Positions 26,863-34,855 of a DNA stretch of 49,138 nt are shown piece after piece (positions within the stretch are counted from its first letter, which is position 1; the number at the start of each line of letters is the position of its first letter). The notes beneath the pieces are model-generated. The model was not told where the DNA came from and ran no database searches. It saw only the letters and a program-made list of their open reading frames with translations. The position numbers were made by a program, and so were the translations under genes. The stretch spans positions 1-49,138 of the forward strand of contig JAFDXH010000030.1 in assembly GCA_018268075.1 (NCBI GenBank), read 5' to 3'. This DNA comes from Bacteroidota bacterium. GTDB lineage: Bacteria > Bacteroidota > Bacteroidia > Chitinophagales > Chitinophagaceae.

Positions 26863-28692
26863 GTGGCCTCATCATTAAGTTTAGCCAGTTTGAAAGCATA
26901 TAATAAGTTTCTAAAAGTTTTAGAATCTATTAATCATTGGCGTAAAAGAAAAATATCCAATACCAATTTTTTGATCATCGCTGCGGCTGTGGTAGGCATT
27001 TTGGGGGGTATTGCCTCTTCACTTTTAAAACAGCTCACGCATTCTATCGCGCGCTTTTTGCAGGATGATTTTCATTGGCAATTTAAATATTACCTCTATT
27101 TCTTTTTTCCATTGATTGGCATTTTTCTCACGGTCTTTTATATCAGGTTTTTCATCAGGCGAAGTAAGTTTCAACATGGGATTCCTGCAATTATAAATAA
27201 TATTACACACCATAACAGCCGGCTTGATTTTCATAATATTTACAGCCAGATTATTTCAAGTGCACTTACAGTGGGCCTTGGCGGCTCTGCAGGCTTAGAG
27301 GCGCCTGCGGTAGCAAGTGGTTCGGCTATTGGTAGTAATATAGGCAGGTTTTTTGGGCTGAACTATCGAGAAACGACTTTGTTACTCGGCTGCGGTGCTG
27401 CTGCCGGAATAGCTGGGGCCTTTAATAGCCCAGTGGCAGGTATGATTTTCGCCATTGAAGTGATTCTTCCTGAATTTTCTATTCCTTCTTTAATCCCCTT
27501 ATTAATTGCCTCTGCTCTATCGGCTGTTGTTTCCAGAATTATTTATAATGAACCTCTCTTTGCATTGGTTACTAATGGTTGGGTTACTGAAGCCTTTTGG
27601 TTTTATATACTTTTAGGCTTTTTGGTAGGTGCTTACTCAGTATATTTTAATAAGCTCAATGCTTTCATATTTCACACTTTTGCCCGCATAAAAAATAGAT
27701 ATAATAAAGTCTGGTTGGGCGGCTTGGGGTTAGGCGTATTAATCGCATTATTTCCTGCATTATATGGCGAGGGGTATATTACTATTCAAAAATTGTTGAA
27801 TGGTAATTACCAGAGTCTGCTGGCTAATAGCTTTTTTTCCGATTATCAAAATATTACATGGATGCTGGTACTTTATGGTGCGCTTACTTTAGTTGCTAAA
27901 AGCTTAGCCAGCGTGGTTACCATGGCCAGTGGTGGAAATGGAGGTATGTTTGGGCCAAGTGTTGTAGTCGGCGGATTATTAGGGTTTGTGTTTTCCTTTG
28001 GTCTTAATCAGACCGGGATAGTGCAATTGAATGTAACCAACTTTATCATTGCCGGAATGGCTGCTTCCATTAGTGGTGTTATGCATGCCCCACTCACAGG
28101 TATTTTTTTGGCTGCTGAAATTACAGGAAGTTATGTTTTAATGATTCCCTTGATGATGGTGTCTGCGATTTCATTTTTTATTAATAAAAGTATTTTAAAA
28201 TATTCTATCTATACCAAAGTGCTGGCAGAGCAAGGCACACTTTCTTCAATAGAAAATAAAGATAAAAATGTGTTGCGAAGAATAAGGCTGAAATATTTAC
28301 TAGAAAAAGATTTTGTATTGCTACATCCGGAAGATACACCTAAAAGCCGCAGTTCAGAAATCATTCATACACATAGAAATATTTTTCCGGTGGTAAATGC
28401 TTCAGGAATACTAGTTGGTATTCTTCACAGCGATCAGTTATTGGAGTTATTGATAAATCCCGATGCCAGTATGGCCATGCAACTGATAGGCAATATCATG
28501 CAGCCACCTAATAAAGTAATAGAAATAGATACACCAATGAGCGAAGTGATGCAGATAATGGATAGCCTGGATACGCGAATATTACCTGTGATTAATAAAA
28601 ATGGATTGTATCTTGGATTTGTAAGTAAAAATGGAATCTTTAATAAATACCGCTTACTATTGGTAAGGCAGGGCGGTTATATGCAAAATTAA
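26863..28692 (+). CDS. ClC-family chloride channel/transporter with CBS pair
   Basis: ClC proteins move chloride either as channels or as Cl-/H+ exchangers. The 609-residue protein has the hydrophobic ClC core (about residues 35-445) and two CBS domains at the C-terminus. Pore motifs are altered but recognisable: QHGIP near 105 in place of GSGIP, GLEAP with gating Glu146, GNGGMFGPS, and SIYTKVL with the pore Tyr. At the position matching the internal proton Glu203 of the E. coli exchanger I read Val200 (FAIEVILPEF), as in eukaryotic ClC channels. No ATG is in frame before the conserved core, so GTG at 26863 is chosen; the frame is open back to 26827. gldB follows closely and may be co-transcribed. 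Confidence 0.88.
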   Translation: MASSLSLASLKAYNKFLKVLESINHWRKRKISNTNFLIIAAAVVGILGGIASSLLKQLTHSIARFLQDDFHWQFKYYLYFFFPLIGIFLTVFYIRFFIRRSKFQHGIPAIINNITHHNSRLDFHNIYSQIISSALTVGLGGSAGLEAPAVASGSAIGSNIGRFFGLNYRETTLLLGCGAAAGIAGAFNSPVAGMIFAIEVILPEFSIPSLIPLLIASALSAVVSRIIYNEPLFALVTNGWVTEAFWFYILLGFLVGAYSVYFNKLNAFIFHTFARIKNRYNKVWLGGLGLGVLIALFPALYGEGYITIQKLLNGNYQSLLANSFFSDYQNITWMLVLYGALTLVAKSLASVVTMASGGNGGMFGPSVVVGGLLGFVFSFGLNQTGIVQLNVTNFIIAGMAASISGVMHAPLTGIFLAAEITGSYVLMIPLMMVSAISFFINKSILKYSIYTKVLAEQGTLSSIENKDKNVLRRIRLKYLLEKDFVLLHPEDTPKSRSSEIIHTHRNIFPVVNASGILVGILHSDQLLELLINPDASMAMQLIGNIMQPPNKVIEIDTPMSEVMQIMDSLDTRILPVINKNGLYLGFVSKNGIFNKYRLLLVRQGGYMQN

Positions 28693-28800
28693 AAATGAAT
28701 TTTAATGAAAATCAGGAACAAAGAAGAAATGCTAAATGAATATGATCAAATAGATGAAACAAAGCATGAACAAGCAATTGATGAGCAGGCGCAATATGTA

Positions 28801-29865
28801 ATGATTACTTCCAAATATTTCAATTTACTATCATTGCTTTTTGTTTTCTCTTTGTACGCTTGTACCAGCGGGAATAAGGCGCCCGATGTTTCATCGGTAA
28901 AAGTGCCACTTGAAACTATGCGCTACGAACAGGATTTTTTTGCAATAGATACAAACCATATTGCTGCATCAATACAAAGTCTTGTAAAAAAATATCCAAA
29001 ATTTACCCCTGATTTTATAGAAAGCATTTTAGGCCTCGATCTTGATAGCCTAACTATTGAAGGAAATATTCAGGCGCAGGCAATAAAATTATTTTTACAT
29101 GATTACCGGCCGCTTAAAGATTCATCCGACCTGATTTATAAAGATTTTTCTCAAGAAGAAAAAGAAATAAAAAAGGGGCTTCAGTATGTAAAATATTATT
29201 TCCCGGATTATACTGAACCCAAGAAGCTCATCACCTTTATTGGGCCTATCAATGCTAATTTTGAAACATCCTTCGGTACACAGGGCGATATACTTACGCC
29301 TGAAGGGTTGGGTATAGGCCTCACGCTGCACTTAGGTAAAGATTTTTCTTTTTATAAAAGTGCAGAAGGGCGTGAGCAATATCCGGATTATATGGCCAAT
29401 AATTTTGATAAAGCGCATATAACAGTCAACTGTATGCGAAATATCGTGGATGATCTTTACCCTTATAAAAATGATGGTACTGCTTTGATAGAGCAAATGG
29501 TAGAGCGGGGTAAACGATTATTTCTTATTTCTAAATTTTTGCCGGAAACTAATGATAATATAATTATTGGATATTCACCCATTCAAATGAAGGATGTACT
29601 CGCTCATGAAGCACTTATCTGGCAGTTTTATTTGAACAATGACTTACTCAATATCAATGATCAGAATGTAGTAAAAAACTATATTGGCGAAAGCCCTAAA
29701 ACACCGGAACTTGGCGAAGGAGCACCGGGGAATTTGGGGGCCTTTTCAGGCTGGCAAATTGTAAAAAAATTTATGACGCAAAATGAAAAAGTAACCTTAA
29801 AAGAATTAATGAAAATGCCGCCAAGAGAAGTGTACCAGCAATCCAGATATAGGCCTCGTGATTAA
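28801..29865 (+). CDS. gldB: Gliding motility lipoprotein GldB
   Basis: GldB is a lipoprotein needed for gliding in Flavobacterium and is found with type IX secretion genes. I place the start at ATG 28801 because MITSKYFNLLSLLFVF leads straight to lipobox SLYAC, with the Cys near residue 21. The frame is open to an ATG at 28705, but that adds 32 charged residues before the signal. The mature part contains the family marks RYEQDFFAIDTNHI, LVKKYPKFTPDF, and later ALIWQFYLNND and a C-terminal GAFSGWQIVKKFM. It follows the ClC gene, but lies about 10 kb from gldKLMN. Its stop overlaps that of the convergent apaG by four bases. The biochemical role of GldB is not known. Confidence 0.85.
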   Translation: MITSKYFNLLSLLFVFSLYACTSGNKAPDVSSVKVPLETMRYEQDFFAIDTNHIAASIQSLVKKYPKFTPDFIESILGLDLDSLTIEGNIQAQAIKLFLHDYRPLKDSSDLIYKDFSQEEKEIKKGLQYVKYYFPDYTEPKKLITFIGPINANFETSFGTQGDILTPEGLGIGLTLHLGKDFSFYKSAEGREQYPDYMANNFDKAHITVNCMRNIVDDLYPYKNDGTALIEQMVERGKRLFLISKFLPETNDNIIIGYSPIQMKDVLAHEALIWQFYLNNDLLNINDQNVVKNYIGESPKTPELGEGAPGNLGAFSGWQIVKKFMTQNEKVTLKELMKMPPREVYQQSRYRPRD

Positions 29866-30248
29866 TTTAACTTATAAGGAGCAATCATTTCGAATAAAGG
29901 AATATTAATGAGGAAGGTTTTCTTGTTGGAACAATTTTCCATAAAATATTTTCCATACATTTTACCCATATCACTTTTAAGATTGCATCCACTGATATAT
30001 TGATATTTCTCACCTGAAGGAATGATAGGTTGTACCCCGATTACTCCTTCGCCTTCCACTTCGTAGGTGTGATAGATACTATCAAAAATATACCAATGCC
30101 TTCTTAACAGTTGCACTGCAAATGAATTATTATTTTCCAATGTAATGCGGTAACTAAACATGTAGTCCGATGTTTCCGGATTACTATAATCTGGCTGGTA
30201 AAAAGTTTCTACACTTATAGTTACCCCTTCTGATATTTTTGAAATCAT
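29862..30248 (-). CDS. apaG: ApaG domain protein
   Basis: ApaG is a small immunoglobulin-like beta protein of unclear biochemical role, linked to Co2+ resistance and to diadenosine tetraphosphate metabolism in enterobacteria. The 128-residue length and full domain are typical. Conserved segments are FSYRITLENNNSFAVQLLRR, HWYIFDS, GEGVIGVQPIIPSGEKYQY and the acidic/aromatic C-terminal part ending NIPLFEMIAPY. It is a single-domain cytoplasmic protein. It is convergent with gldB (four-base overlap of stops). Upstream on the same strand is the SUI1 gene, 75 bp away, and a TAnnTTTG element in that gap suggests its own promoter. Confidence 0.9.
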   Translation of the reverse strand: MISKISEGVTISVETFYQPDYSNPETSDYMFSYRITLENNNSFAVQLLRRHWYIFDSIYHTYEVEGEGVIGVQPIIPSGEKYQYISGCNLKSDMGKMYGKYFMENCSNKKTFLINIPLFEMIAPYKLN

Positions 30249-30286
30249 GATTTTGGCTATTATAAGTAATGGTGAATAAGGTGTCT

Positions 30287-30294
30287 CAAAGATA
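30287..30294 (-). promoter_or_regulatory. TAnnTTTG element upstream of apaG, inside an inverted repeat
   Basis: The minus strand reads TATCTTTG, 38 nt before the apaG ATG. The element is one arm of an imperfect inverted repeat at about 30287-30310 (CAAAGATAA and TTATCCTTTG with a 5-nt loop). No T-run follows, so it is not a terminator. Confidence 0.4.
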
Positions 30295-30323
30295 AAGTAA
30301 TTATCCTTTGAAATTGAGCGGAA

Positions 30324-30668
30324 TTAGTTGGCCTTTTTAGCTAGAATAAAACCGCTCTTATGAAGCCAATTGATAATTTTTTGCTGATGATCACCTTGAA
30401 TGATGATTACATCATCTTTTGAAGATCCGCCACTGCCACAATATGATTTTAATCTCTTTGCCAGGTCTTCAAATTCATTTTTGTTCAACGCCAATCCTTC
30501 TATGAGGGTAACTATTTTACCAGCTCTTTGTTTTCTGTCCAGCTTAACTTTTACTGGTTGCTGGGTTGCAGGCAAATATTCTTTGGTGCTTTCAGCCTCT
30601 TCGGGTTTCCATGCTGCGTTGGTCGAATAAACAATGTTTCCTGCTAAATTTTTCTTTTTATCCATCAT
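30324..30668 (-). CDS. SUI1/eIF1-like translation factor (YciH type)
   Basis: The C-terminal ~80 residues form a SUI1 domain: PVKVKLDRKQRAGKIVTLIEG, then a helix, then LKSYCGSGGSSKDDVIIIQG and IINWLHKSGF. This is the bacterial counterpart of eukaryotic eIF1; E. coli YciH is reported to affect fidelity of translation initiation, but its role in Bacteroidota is less clear. The N-terminal ~35 residues are polar and variable. I start at the double ATG 30665/30668 (MMDKKKN) rather than nine codons upstream, because the extra residues are not family-like. It lies between apaG and nadC on the minus strand, with gaps of 75 and about 65 bp. Confidence 0.88.
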   Translation of the reverse strand: MMDKKKNLAGNIVYSTNAAWKPEEAESTKEYLPATQQPVKVKLDRKQRAGKIVTLIEGLALNKNEFEDLAKRLKSYCGSGGSSKDDVIIIQGDHQQKIINWLHKSGFILAKKAN

Positions 30669-30732
30669 ACTTCCATTTAAAAATGAAATGTACACTTTGC
30701 AAAGTTTAATAATTGCAAGTGTGTTTTAAGTT

Positions 30733-31593
30733 TTAGTTTATTTCTGCTTTTAAGCTCAGGTCTAGGCTTTGTGCCTGATGAATGATGGCGCCACTTGAAA
30801 TAAAATCTACTCCTGTAGCAGCATACGCCTGAATGTTTTTGAGTGTAATGCCACCACTTGCTTCTGTTTCACAGGTTTTATTTATGATTATCAAAGCCTC
30901 GATTATTTCAGAGGGGCTAAAATTATCCAGCATGATGCGATCTGCTTTTCCGGTTGATACGGCTTCTTTTACTTCTTTTAAGTTTCGAGTTTCTACTTCA
31001 ATTTTAATTCCTGGTTTTTTATTTTGTACATAATCCCAGGCTTTGTTAAGAGCCTTTGTGATTCCACCGCAGTAATCAATATGATTATCCTTTAGCATAA
31101 TCATGTCGTACAATCCAAATCTGTGATTATATCCCCCCCCGATTTTTACGGCTTCTTTTTCTAATAGCCTGAAATTGGGAGTTGTTTTTCTGGTGTCTAA
31201 TAGCTTTGTATGATAATTTTTTATTTCACTTACATAAGTATGGGTAAGTGTAGCTATGCCACTCATTCTTTGCATACAGTTCAATACTAGACGTTCTGCC
31301 TTAAGTATTGCATGTATCGAAGCCTGCACTTCAAAGGCAATGTCACCTTGCTTTACAGGATCCCCGTCTTTTTTGTACAGATTTAGCACTGCATCCTTTT
31401 CAAGGTATTGGAAAATATGCCGTGCAACATCTATCCCCGCAATAATTCCTGTGTCCTTTATCTTTAAGATTGCTTTTCCTCTTGCTTTCTTGCCAATACA
31501 CGAAAGCGTGGAGTGGTCACCATCGCCCACATCTTCCTTTAGTGCAGATTTAATAAACTGGTTTAGGTATTGCAAGTATTTTGAATTATCCAT
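30733..31593 (-). CDS. nadC: Quinolinate phosphoribosyltransferase
   Basis: NadC converts quinolinate and phosphoribosyl pyrophosphate to nicotinate mononucleotide, linking de novo synthesis to NAD+. The 287-residue protein has the family motifs DTRKTTPNFRLLEKEAV (substrate-binding Arg and Lys), IGGGYNHRFGL, MIMLKDNHI, KIEVETRNLKE with its binding Glu, RIMLDNFSP and the C-terminal DFISSGAI. I choose ATG 31593; the frame is open to a TTG three codons earlier. A TAnnTTTG element ends six bases upstream of this ATG. The DUF4783 gene lies 47 bp upstream on the same strand. nadE, later in the pathway, is about 4 kb to the left in a separate unit; nadA and nadB are absent from the window. Confidence 0.95.
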   Translation of the reverse strand: MDNSKYLQYLNQFIKSALKEDVGDGDHSTLSCIGKKARGKAILKIKDTGIIAGIDVARHIFQYLEKDAVLNLYKKDGDPVKQGDIAFEVQASIHAILKAERLVLNCMQRMSGIATLTHTYVSEIKNYHTKLLDTRKTTPNFRLLEKEAVKIGGGYNHRFGLYDMIMLKDNHIDYCGGITKALNKAWDYVQNKKPGIKIEVETRNLKEVKEAVSTGKADRIMLDNFSPSEIIEALIIINKTCETEASGGITLKNIQAYAATGVDFISSGAIIHQAQSLDLSLKAEIN

Positions 31594-31599
31594 TTGAGG

Positions 31600-31607
31600 C
31601 AAAATTA
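31600..31607 (-). promoter_or_regulatory. TAnnTTTG promoter element directly before nadC
   Basis: The minus strand reads TAATTTTG, then CCTCAA, then ATG. It would give nadC its own transcript with a leader of only a base or two. No clear -33 TTG was checked out, so only the -7 element is called. Confidence 0.45.
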
Positions 31608-31640
31608 TTAAAACACCTTGAAGAATCTTTTTGTAAGAGA

Positions 31641-32018
31641 TTATTTATTGTCGAAACGCATTTCCTGTATGAGTACTTTATTGTTTTTATTTTTTAGAAA
31701 AATGGTAGTTCTGAAAATGCCAGCCGAAGTAGATAAATTGCCAATGCAATAAGCGGATGATCCATTATCACTCTGGTGAATTACTTCAAAATTGCGTGCG
31801 GGACTTTTCAATAAAAATTGAATCAAGACAGTTTCTGCCTGGTTACGGGTATAATTATTGGTAGTCCCGTCAAAAGAGATTTCGACATTATTATCAAAAA
31901 ATTTTGCAACATCAGTAGCCTTATTGGTTTTAAAGGCTTCAATTATCTGCTTGAGCACAGGCGCTTGAAATGAACTAAGGGATAGTAAAACTGCCGTTAA
32001 GAACAAAGTCTTTTTCAT
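31641..32018 (-). CDS. DUF4783 family exported protein
   Basis: This 125-residue protein begins with a signal peptide (MKKTLFLTAVLLSLSSFQA). The rest matches DUF4783, a small family of Bacteroidota proteins with an NTF2-like look: an initial helix LKQIIEAFKTNKATDVAKFF, a strand VEISFDGTTNNY, and later strands through ARNFEVIHQS and FRTTIFLKNKNNKVLIQEMR. No catalytic residues can be named, and the function is unknown; binding of a small ligand in the periplasm would suit the fold. It precedes nadC by 47 bp on the same strand, and is divergent from gpmI with 73 bp between starts. I recall DUF4783 genes near nadC in related genomes, but cannot confirm this here. Confidence 0.72.
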   Translation of the reverse strand: MKKTLFLTAVLLSLSSFQAPVLKQIIEAFKTNKATDVAKFFDNNVEISFDGTTNNYTRNQAETVLIQFLLKSPARNFEVIHQSDNGSSAYCIGNLSTSAGIFRTTIFLKNKNNKVLIQEMRFDNK

Positions 32019-32079
32019 AGGATAAAATTTTAATAGACCATAGAGTAATCTTGTTGGCTCTAATGTTAAAGCTAATAAT

Positions 32080-32087
32080 TAGCTTTG
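32080..32087 (+). promoter_or_regulatory. TAnnTTTG promoter element directly before gpmI
   Basis: TAGCTTTG is followed by AATA and then ATG. A TTG at 32054-32056 is 23 nt upstream of the element, an acceptable -33 spacing. The predicted transcript would begin at or next to the start codon. Confidence 0.55.
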
Positions 32088-32091
32088 AATA

Positions 32092-33612
32092 ATGGAAGCA
32101 AAAAAAGTTATATTAATTATAATGGATGGATGGGGCATAGGAACCGTTCACTCCAGTGATGCAATAAGCAACGCTAAAACACCATTTGTAAACTCGTTGT
32201 ATAATAAATATCCACACAGCACTCTCGTTACATGTGGTAGGGCAGTAGGCCTTCCTGAAGGGCAAATGGGTAATAGCGAAGTAGGCCACCTCAACCTCGG
32301 TGCAGGACGTGTTGTATATCAGGAATTAGAGCGTATTAATGTCGCTATTGAAAATGGTGAATTTGCTGCAAATACAGAGTTGCTTGATACCTTGAAATAT
32401 GCTAAGGAAAAGAATAAGTCGCTGCATTTATTAGGCTTGGTGAGTAATGGTGGTGTACATTCTCACATTGATCATTTGAAAGCCATCACACAAATTTGTA
32501 AAGAACATCAATTAGAAAAAGTTTTTATCCATGCCTTTACAGATGGTAGAGATACAGATCCCAAAAGTGGGCTTCAATTTATTTCGGATTTGCAATCGCA
32601 TTTAGAAACAACCACGGGCCAAATTGCATCTGTTACCGGAAGATATTATGCCATGGATCGCGACAAAAGATGGGAAAGAATAAAAATAGCCTACGATGCA
32701 ATAGTAAATGGTATTGGAAATAAAACCAATAATATTACCGAAGCTATTCAGCATTCATATTTAGAAAATATTACTGATGAGTTTATAAAACCGATTATCA
32801 ATAGTAATGTACAGGATGGAAATATCCGGGAAGGAGATGCAGTTATTTGTTTCAATTTTCGTACAGATAGGTGCCGGGAGATTACCGAAGCGCTTACCCA
32901 GAGCCCTTTTCCTGAGTATGATATGAACCCTATTGGATTATATTTTACTACAATGACGCTTTATGATCATTCTTTTAAACATATCCATGTGATTTTTAAA
33001 AAGGATGACCTGGTAAATACTTTAGGAGAAGTTATTTCACAACAGCATTTGAAGCAAATAAGAATTGCAGAAACTGAAAAATACCCTCACGTTACTTTCT
33101 TCTTTAGTGGTGGCAGAGAAATACCTTTTGAAGGCGAGAACCGTATTATGATTCCTTCGCCCAAGGTGGCTACATACGATCTGAAACCTGAGATGAGCGC
33201 CAATGAAGTAACAGCCGCCCTATTGCCAGCAATAAAAAAGCATGAAGCGGATTTTATTTGCTTAAATTTTGCCAATGCTGATATGGTAGGCCATACAGGA
33301 GTTTGGGAAGCAGTGATAAAGGCAGTAGAGACAGTGGACAAGTGTGTGGAGCAGGTGATCAATGCAGCGTTGGATAATGGATATACAGTTTTTCTTACTG
33401 CAGATCATGGCAATGCTGATTTCATGAAAAATGATGATGGATCACCTAATACTGCCCATACCAAAAACCTGGTTCCTTATTTTGTTATTGATAAGCAATG
33501 GCAGGGCAAATTAATGCCTGGTAAATTAGGCGATGTAGCTCCAACAATATTATCTTTAATGAAACTTCCTGTACCAACAGAAATGACCGGGGAGAATTTA
33601 ATAATAAACTAA
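32092..33612 (+). CDS. gpmI: 2,3-bisphosphoglycerate-independent phosphoglycerate mutase
   Basis: GpmI interconverts 3- and 2-phosphoglycerate in glycolysis with two manganese ions. The 506-residue length is typical. Metal and substrate motifs are all present: IIMDGWG at 9-15, nucleophile Ser62 in GNSEVGHLNLG, NGGVHSHIDH, DGRDTDPKSG, YYAMDRDKRWER, FRTDRCREIT, FANADMVGHTG and ADHGNAD. The start codon is certain because the metal-binding Asp is only 11 residues in. It is alkaline-phosphatase fold, not related to the cofactor-dependent mutase. The haem-binding-domain gene follows 15 bp later. The promoter element ends four bases before the ATG. Confidence 0.97.
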   Translation: MEAKKVILIIMDGWGIGTVHSSDAISNAKTPFVNSLYNKYPHSTLVTCGRAVGLPEGQMGNSEVGHLNLGAGRVVYQELERINVAIENGEFAANTELLDTLKYAKEKNKSLHLLGLVSNGGVHSHIDHLKAITQICKEHQLEKVFIHAFTDGRDTDPKSGLQFISDLQSHLETTTGQIASVTGRYYAMDRDKRWERIKIAYDAIVNGIGNKTNNITEAIQHSYLENITDEFIKPIINSNVQDGNIREGDAVICFNFRTDRCREITEALTQSPFPEYDMNPIGLYFTTMTLYDHSFKHIHVIFKKDDLVNTLGEVISQQHLKQIRIAETEKYPHVTFFFSGGREIPFEGENRIMIPSPKVATYDLKPEMSANEVTAALLPAIKKHEADFICLNFANADMVGHTGVWEAVIKAVETVDKCVEQVINAALDNGYTVFLTADHGNADFMKNDDGSPNTAHTKNLVPYFVIDKQWQGKLMPGKLGDVAPTILSLMKLPVPTEMTGENLIIN

Positions 33613-33627
33613 AGCTTATTAATTGTT

Positions 33628-34128
33628 ATGAGAAAAATTTTTAAATTAATCCTGATAGGGTTATTGATTGTACTGATTGTTATTCAGTTTTTCAGGCCAG
33701 AAAAGAACAACAGCCCTGTAATGGCAGAAAATACTATTACTGCCAAAATTCCAATTCCAGATAGTGTACAGGGAATTTTAAAAGTTTCTTGTTATGATTG
33801 CCATAGCAACAAAACTATTTACCCCTGGTATTCCAATTTTCAGCCTGTGATGTGGTTTCTCACAAACCATATTATAGATGGGAAAAGACATTTAAATTTC
33901 GACGAATTTGCAGTTTACTCCTTAGCCAGGCAATATAAAAAACTAAAAGAAATAGGTGAGCAGGTAAAGGCGGGGGAAATGCCCATGGAATCTTATACCT
34001 TAATCCATCGTGACGCTGTCTTAAGCGCCTCCCAAAAGGAATTGATATATAGTTGGGTAAGTAATAGCAGGCAATTAATGGAGAGCCAATATCCTGCAGA
34101 TAGCCTAAAGTCAAAGCCTCGGAAATAG
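33628..34128 (+). CDS. Haem-binding domain protein, membrane-anchored
   Basis: The 166-residue protein has an N-terminal membrane segment (FKLILIGLLIVLIVIQFF, residues 4-21) and then a haem-binding domain of the PF14376 type. One CxxCH haem site is present, CYDCHSNKTIYPWYSNFQP, followed by the family segments MWFLTNHIIDGKRHLNFDEF and GEMPMESYTLIHRDAVLS. One covalently bound haem is predicted, with the domain facing the periplasm. It could carry electrons or sense redox state; neither is shown. It lies 15 bp after gpmI, so it is probably on the same transcript, but there is no obvious functional link. An imperfect hairpin overlaps its stop codon. Confidence 0.82.
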   Translation: MRKIFKLILIGLLIVLIVIQFFRPEKNNSPVMAENTITAKIPIPDSVQGILKVSCYDCHSNKTIYPWYSNFQPVMWFLTNHIIDGKRHLNFDEFAVYSLARQYKKLKEIGEQVKAGEMPMESYTLIHRDAVLSASQKELIYSWVSNSRQLMESQYPADSLKSKPRK

Positions 34129-34228
34129 GCTTAAAGTACCATTTATCACAAATATTTTTTTTAAGGGATTAGTGATGCAGCGATTTTAGTAAAAAATTGT
34201 CCTAACTTAGTAGGGTTAAACCACGCAC

Positions 34229-34810
34229 ATGATGACAGAAGAGAATATTCTTCAAGGCTGTCTGGAAAACCATGCAACAGCTCAGGAGGCATTGTATAAT
34301 CGGTTTAGCCCTAAGATGCTGGGGGTGTGCTATAGATATGCGCACAACCGCGAAGATGCAGAGGATATGCTTCAGGAGGGATTTATAAAGGTATTCGCAC
34401 AGATAAGACAATTTAAAAATACTGGTGCGCTGGAAGGATGGATTAGGAAGATAATCGTGCATACCTGTATCAATATTCTGAAAAAGAATAAGAAATTTTC
34501 AGATAGTGTTGATATTATTCATGCTGATAATATTCACATGAATGATCACAACATTCCTTCTTTATTGCAGGCTAAGCAGGTAGTGGAGTGTATAAGAATT
34601 TTGCCATTGGGATATAGAACTGTGCTGAATTTGTATGCAATTGAAGGCTTTTCTCACAGAGAGATTAGTGAAATATTGGATATAGAAGAAAGTACCAGCA
34701 GGTCGCAATATACCAGAGCGCGAGGATTGCTGGAGGAAATATTGATAAAGAAAAAGATTTTGCAAAAGCCCAGAGAAAAATTAAAAATGGTTTCTGGAGC
34801 CGGCGTATAA
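34229..34810 (+). CDS. ECF-type RNA polymerase sigma factor
   Basis: This 193-residue sigma-70 family protein has only regions 2 and 4, as in extracytoplasmic function (ECF) sigma factors. Region 2 spans about residues 15-85, with YNRFSPKMLGVCYRYAHNRE and the core-binding segment DAEDMLQEGFIKVF. Region 4 spans about 115-170, with PLGYRTVLNLYAIEGFSHRE and the helix-turn-helix ISEILDIEESTSRSQYTRAR. The next gene, 45 bp downstream, has a cytoplasmic N-terminus and one membrane segment, and is a likely partner that controls this factor. The region 34129-34228 in front holds no exact TAnnTTTG; a TAACTTAG at about 34203 is one weak candidate. Confidence 0.93.
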   Translation: MMTEENILQGCLENHATAQEALYNRFSPKMLGVCYRYAHNREDAEDMLQEGFIKVFAQIRQFKNTGALEGWIRKIIVHTCINILKKNKKFSDSVDIIHADNIHMNDHNIPSLLQAKQVVECIRILPLGYRTVLNLYAIEGFSHREISEILDIEESTSRSQYTRARGLLEEILIKKKILQKPREKLKMVSGAGV

Positions 34811-34855
34811 TTTGAGATACCAATTACCAAAAAAACACTGCAAAGAGAAAGTAAG

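Noticed and set aside
28705-28800. Upstream start for gldB
   Set aside because: It would add 32 charged residues in front of a complete lipoprotein signal.
34114-34132. Terminator at the end of the haem-binding gene
   Set aside because: A 6-bp stem overlaps the stop codon but no T-run follows.
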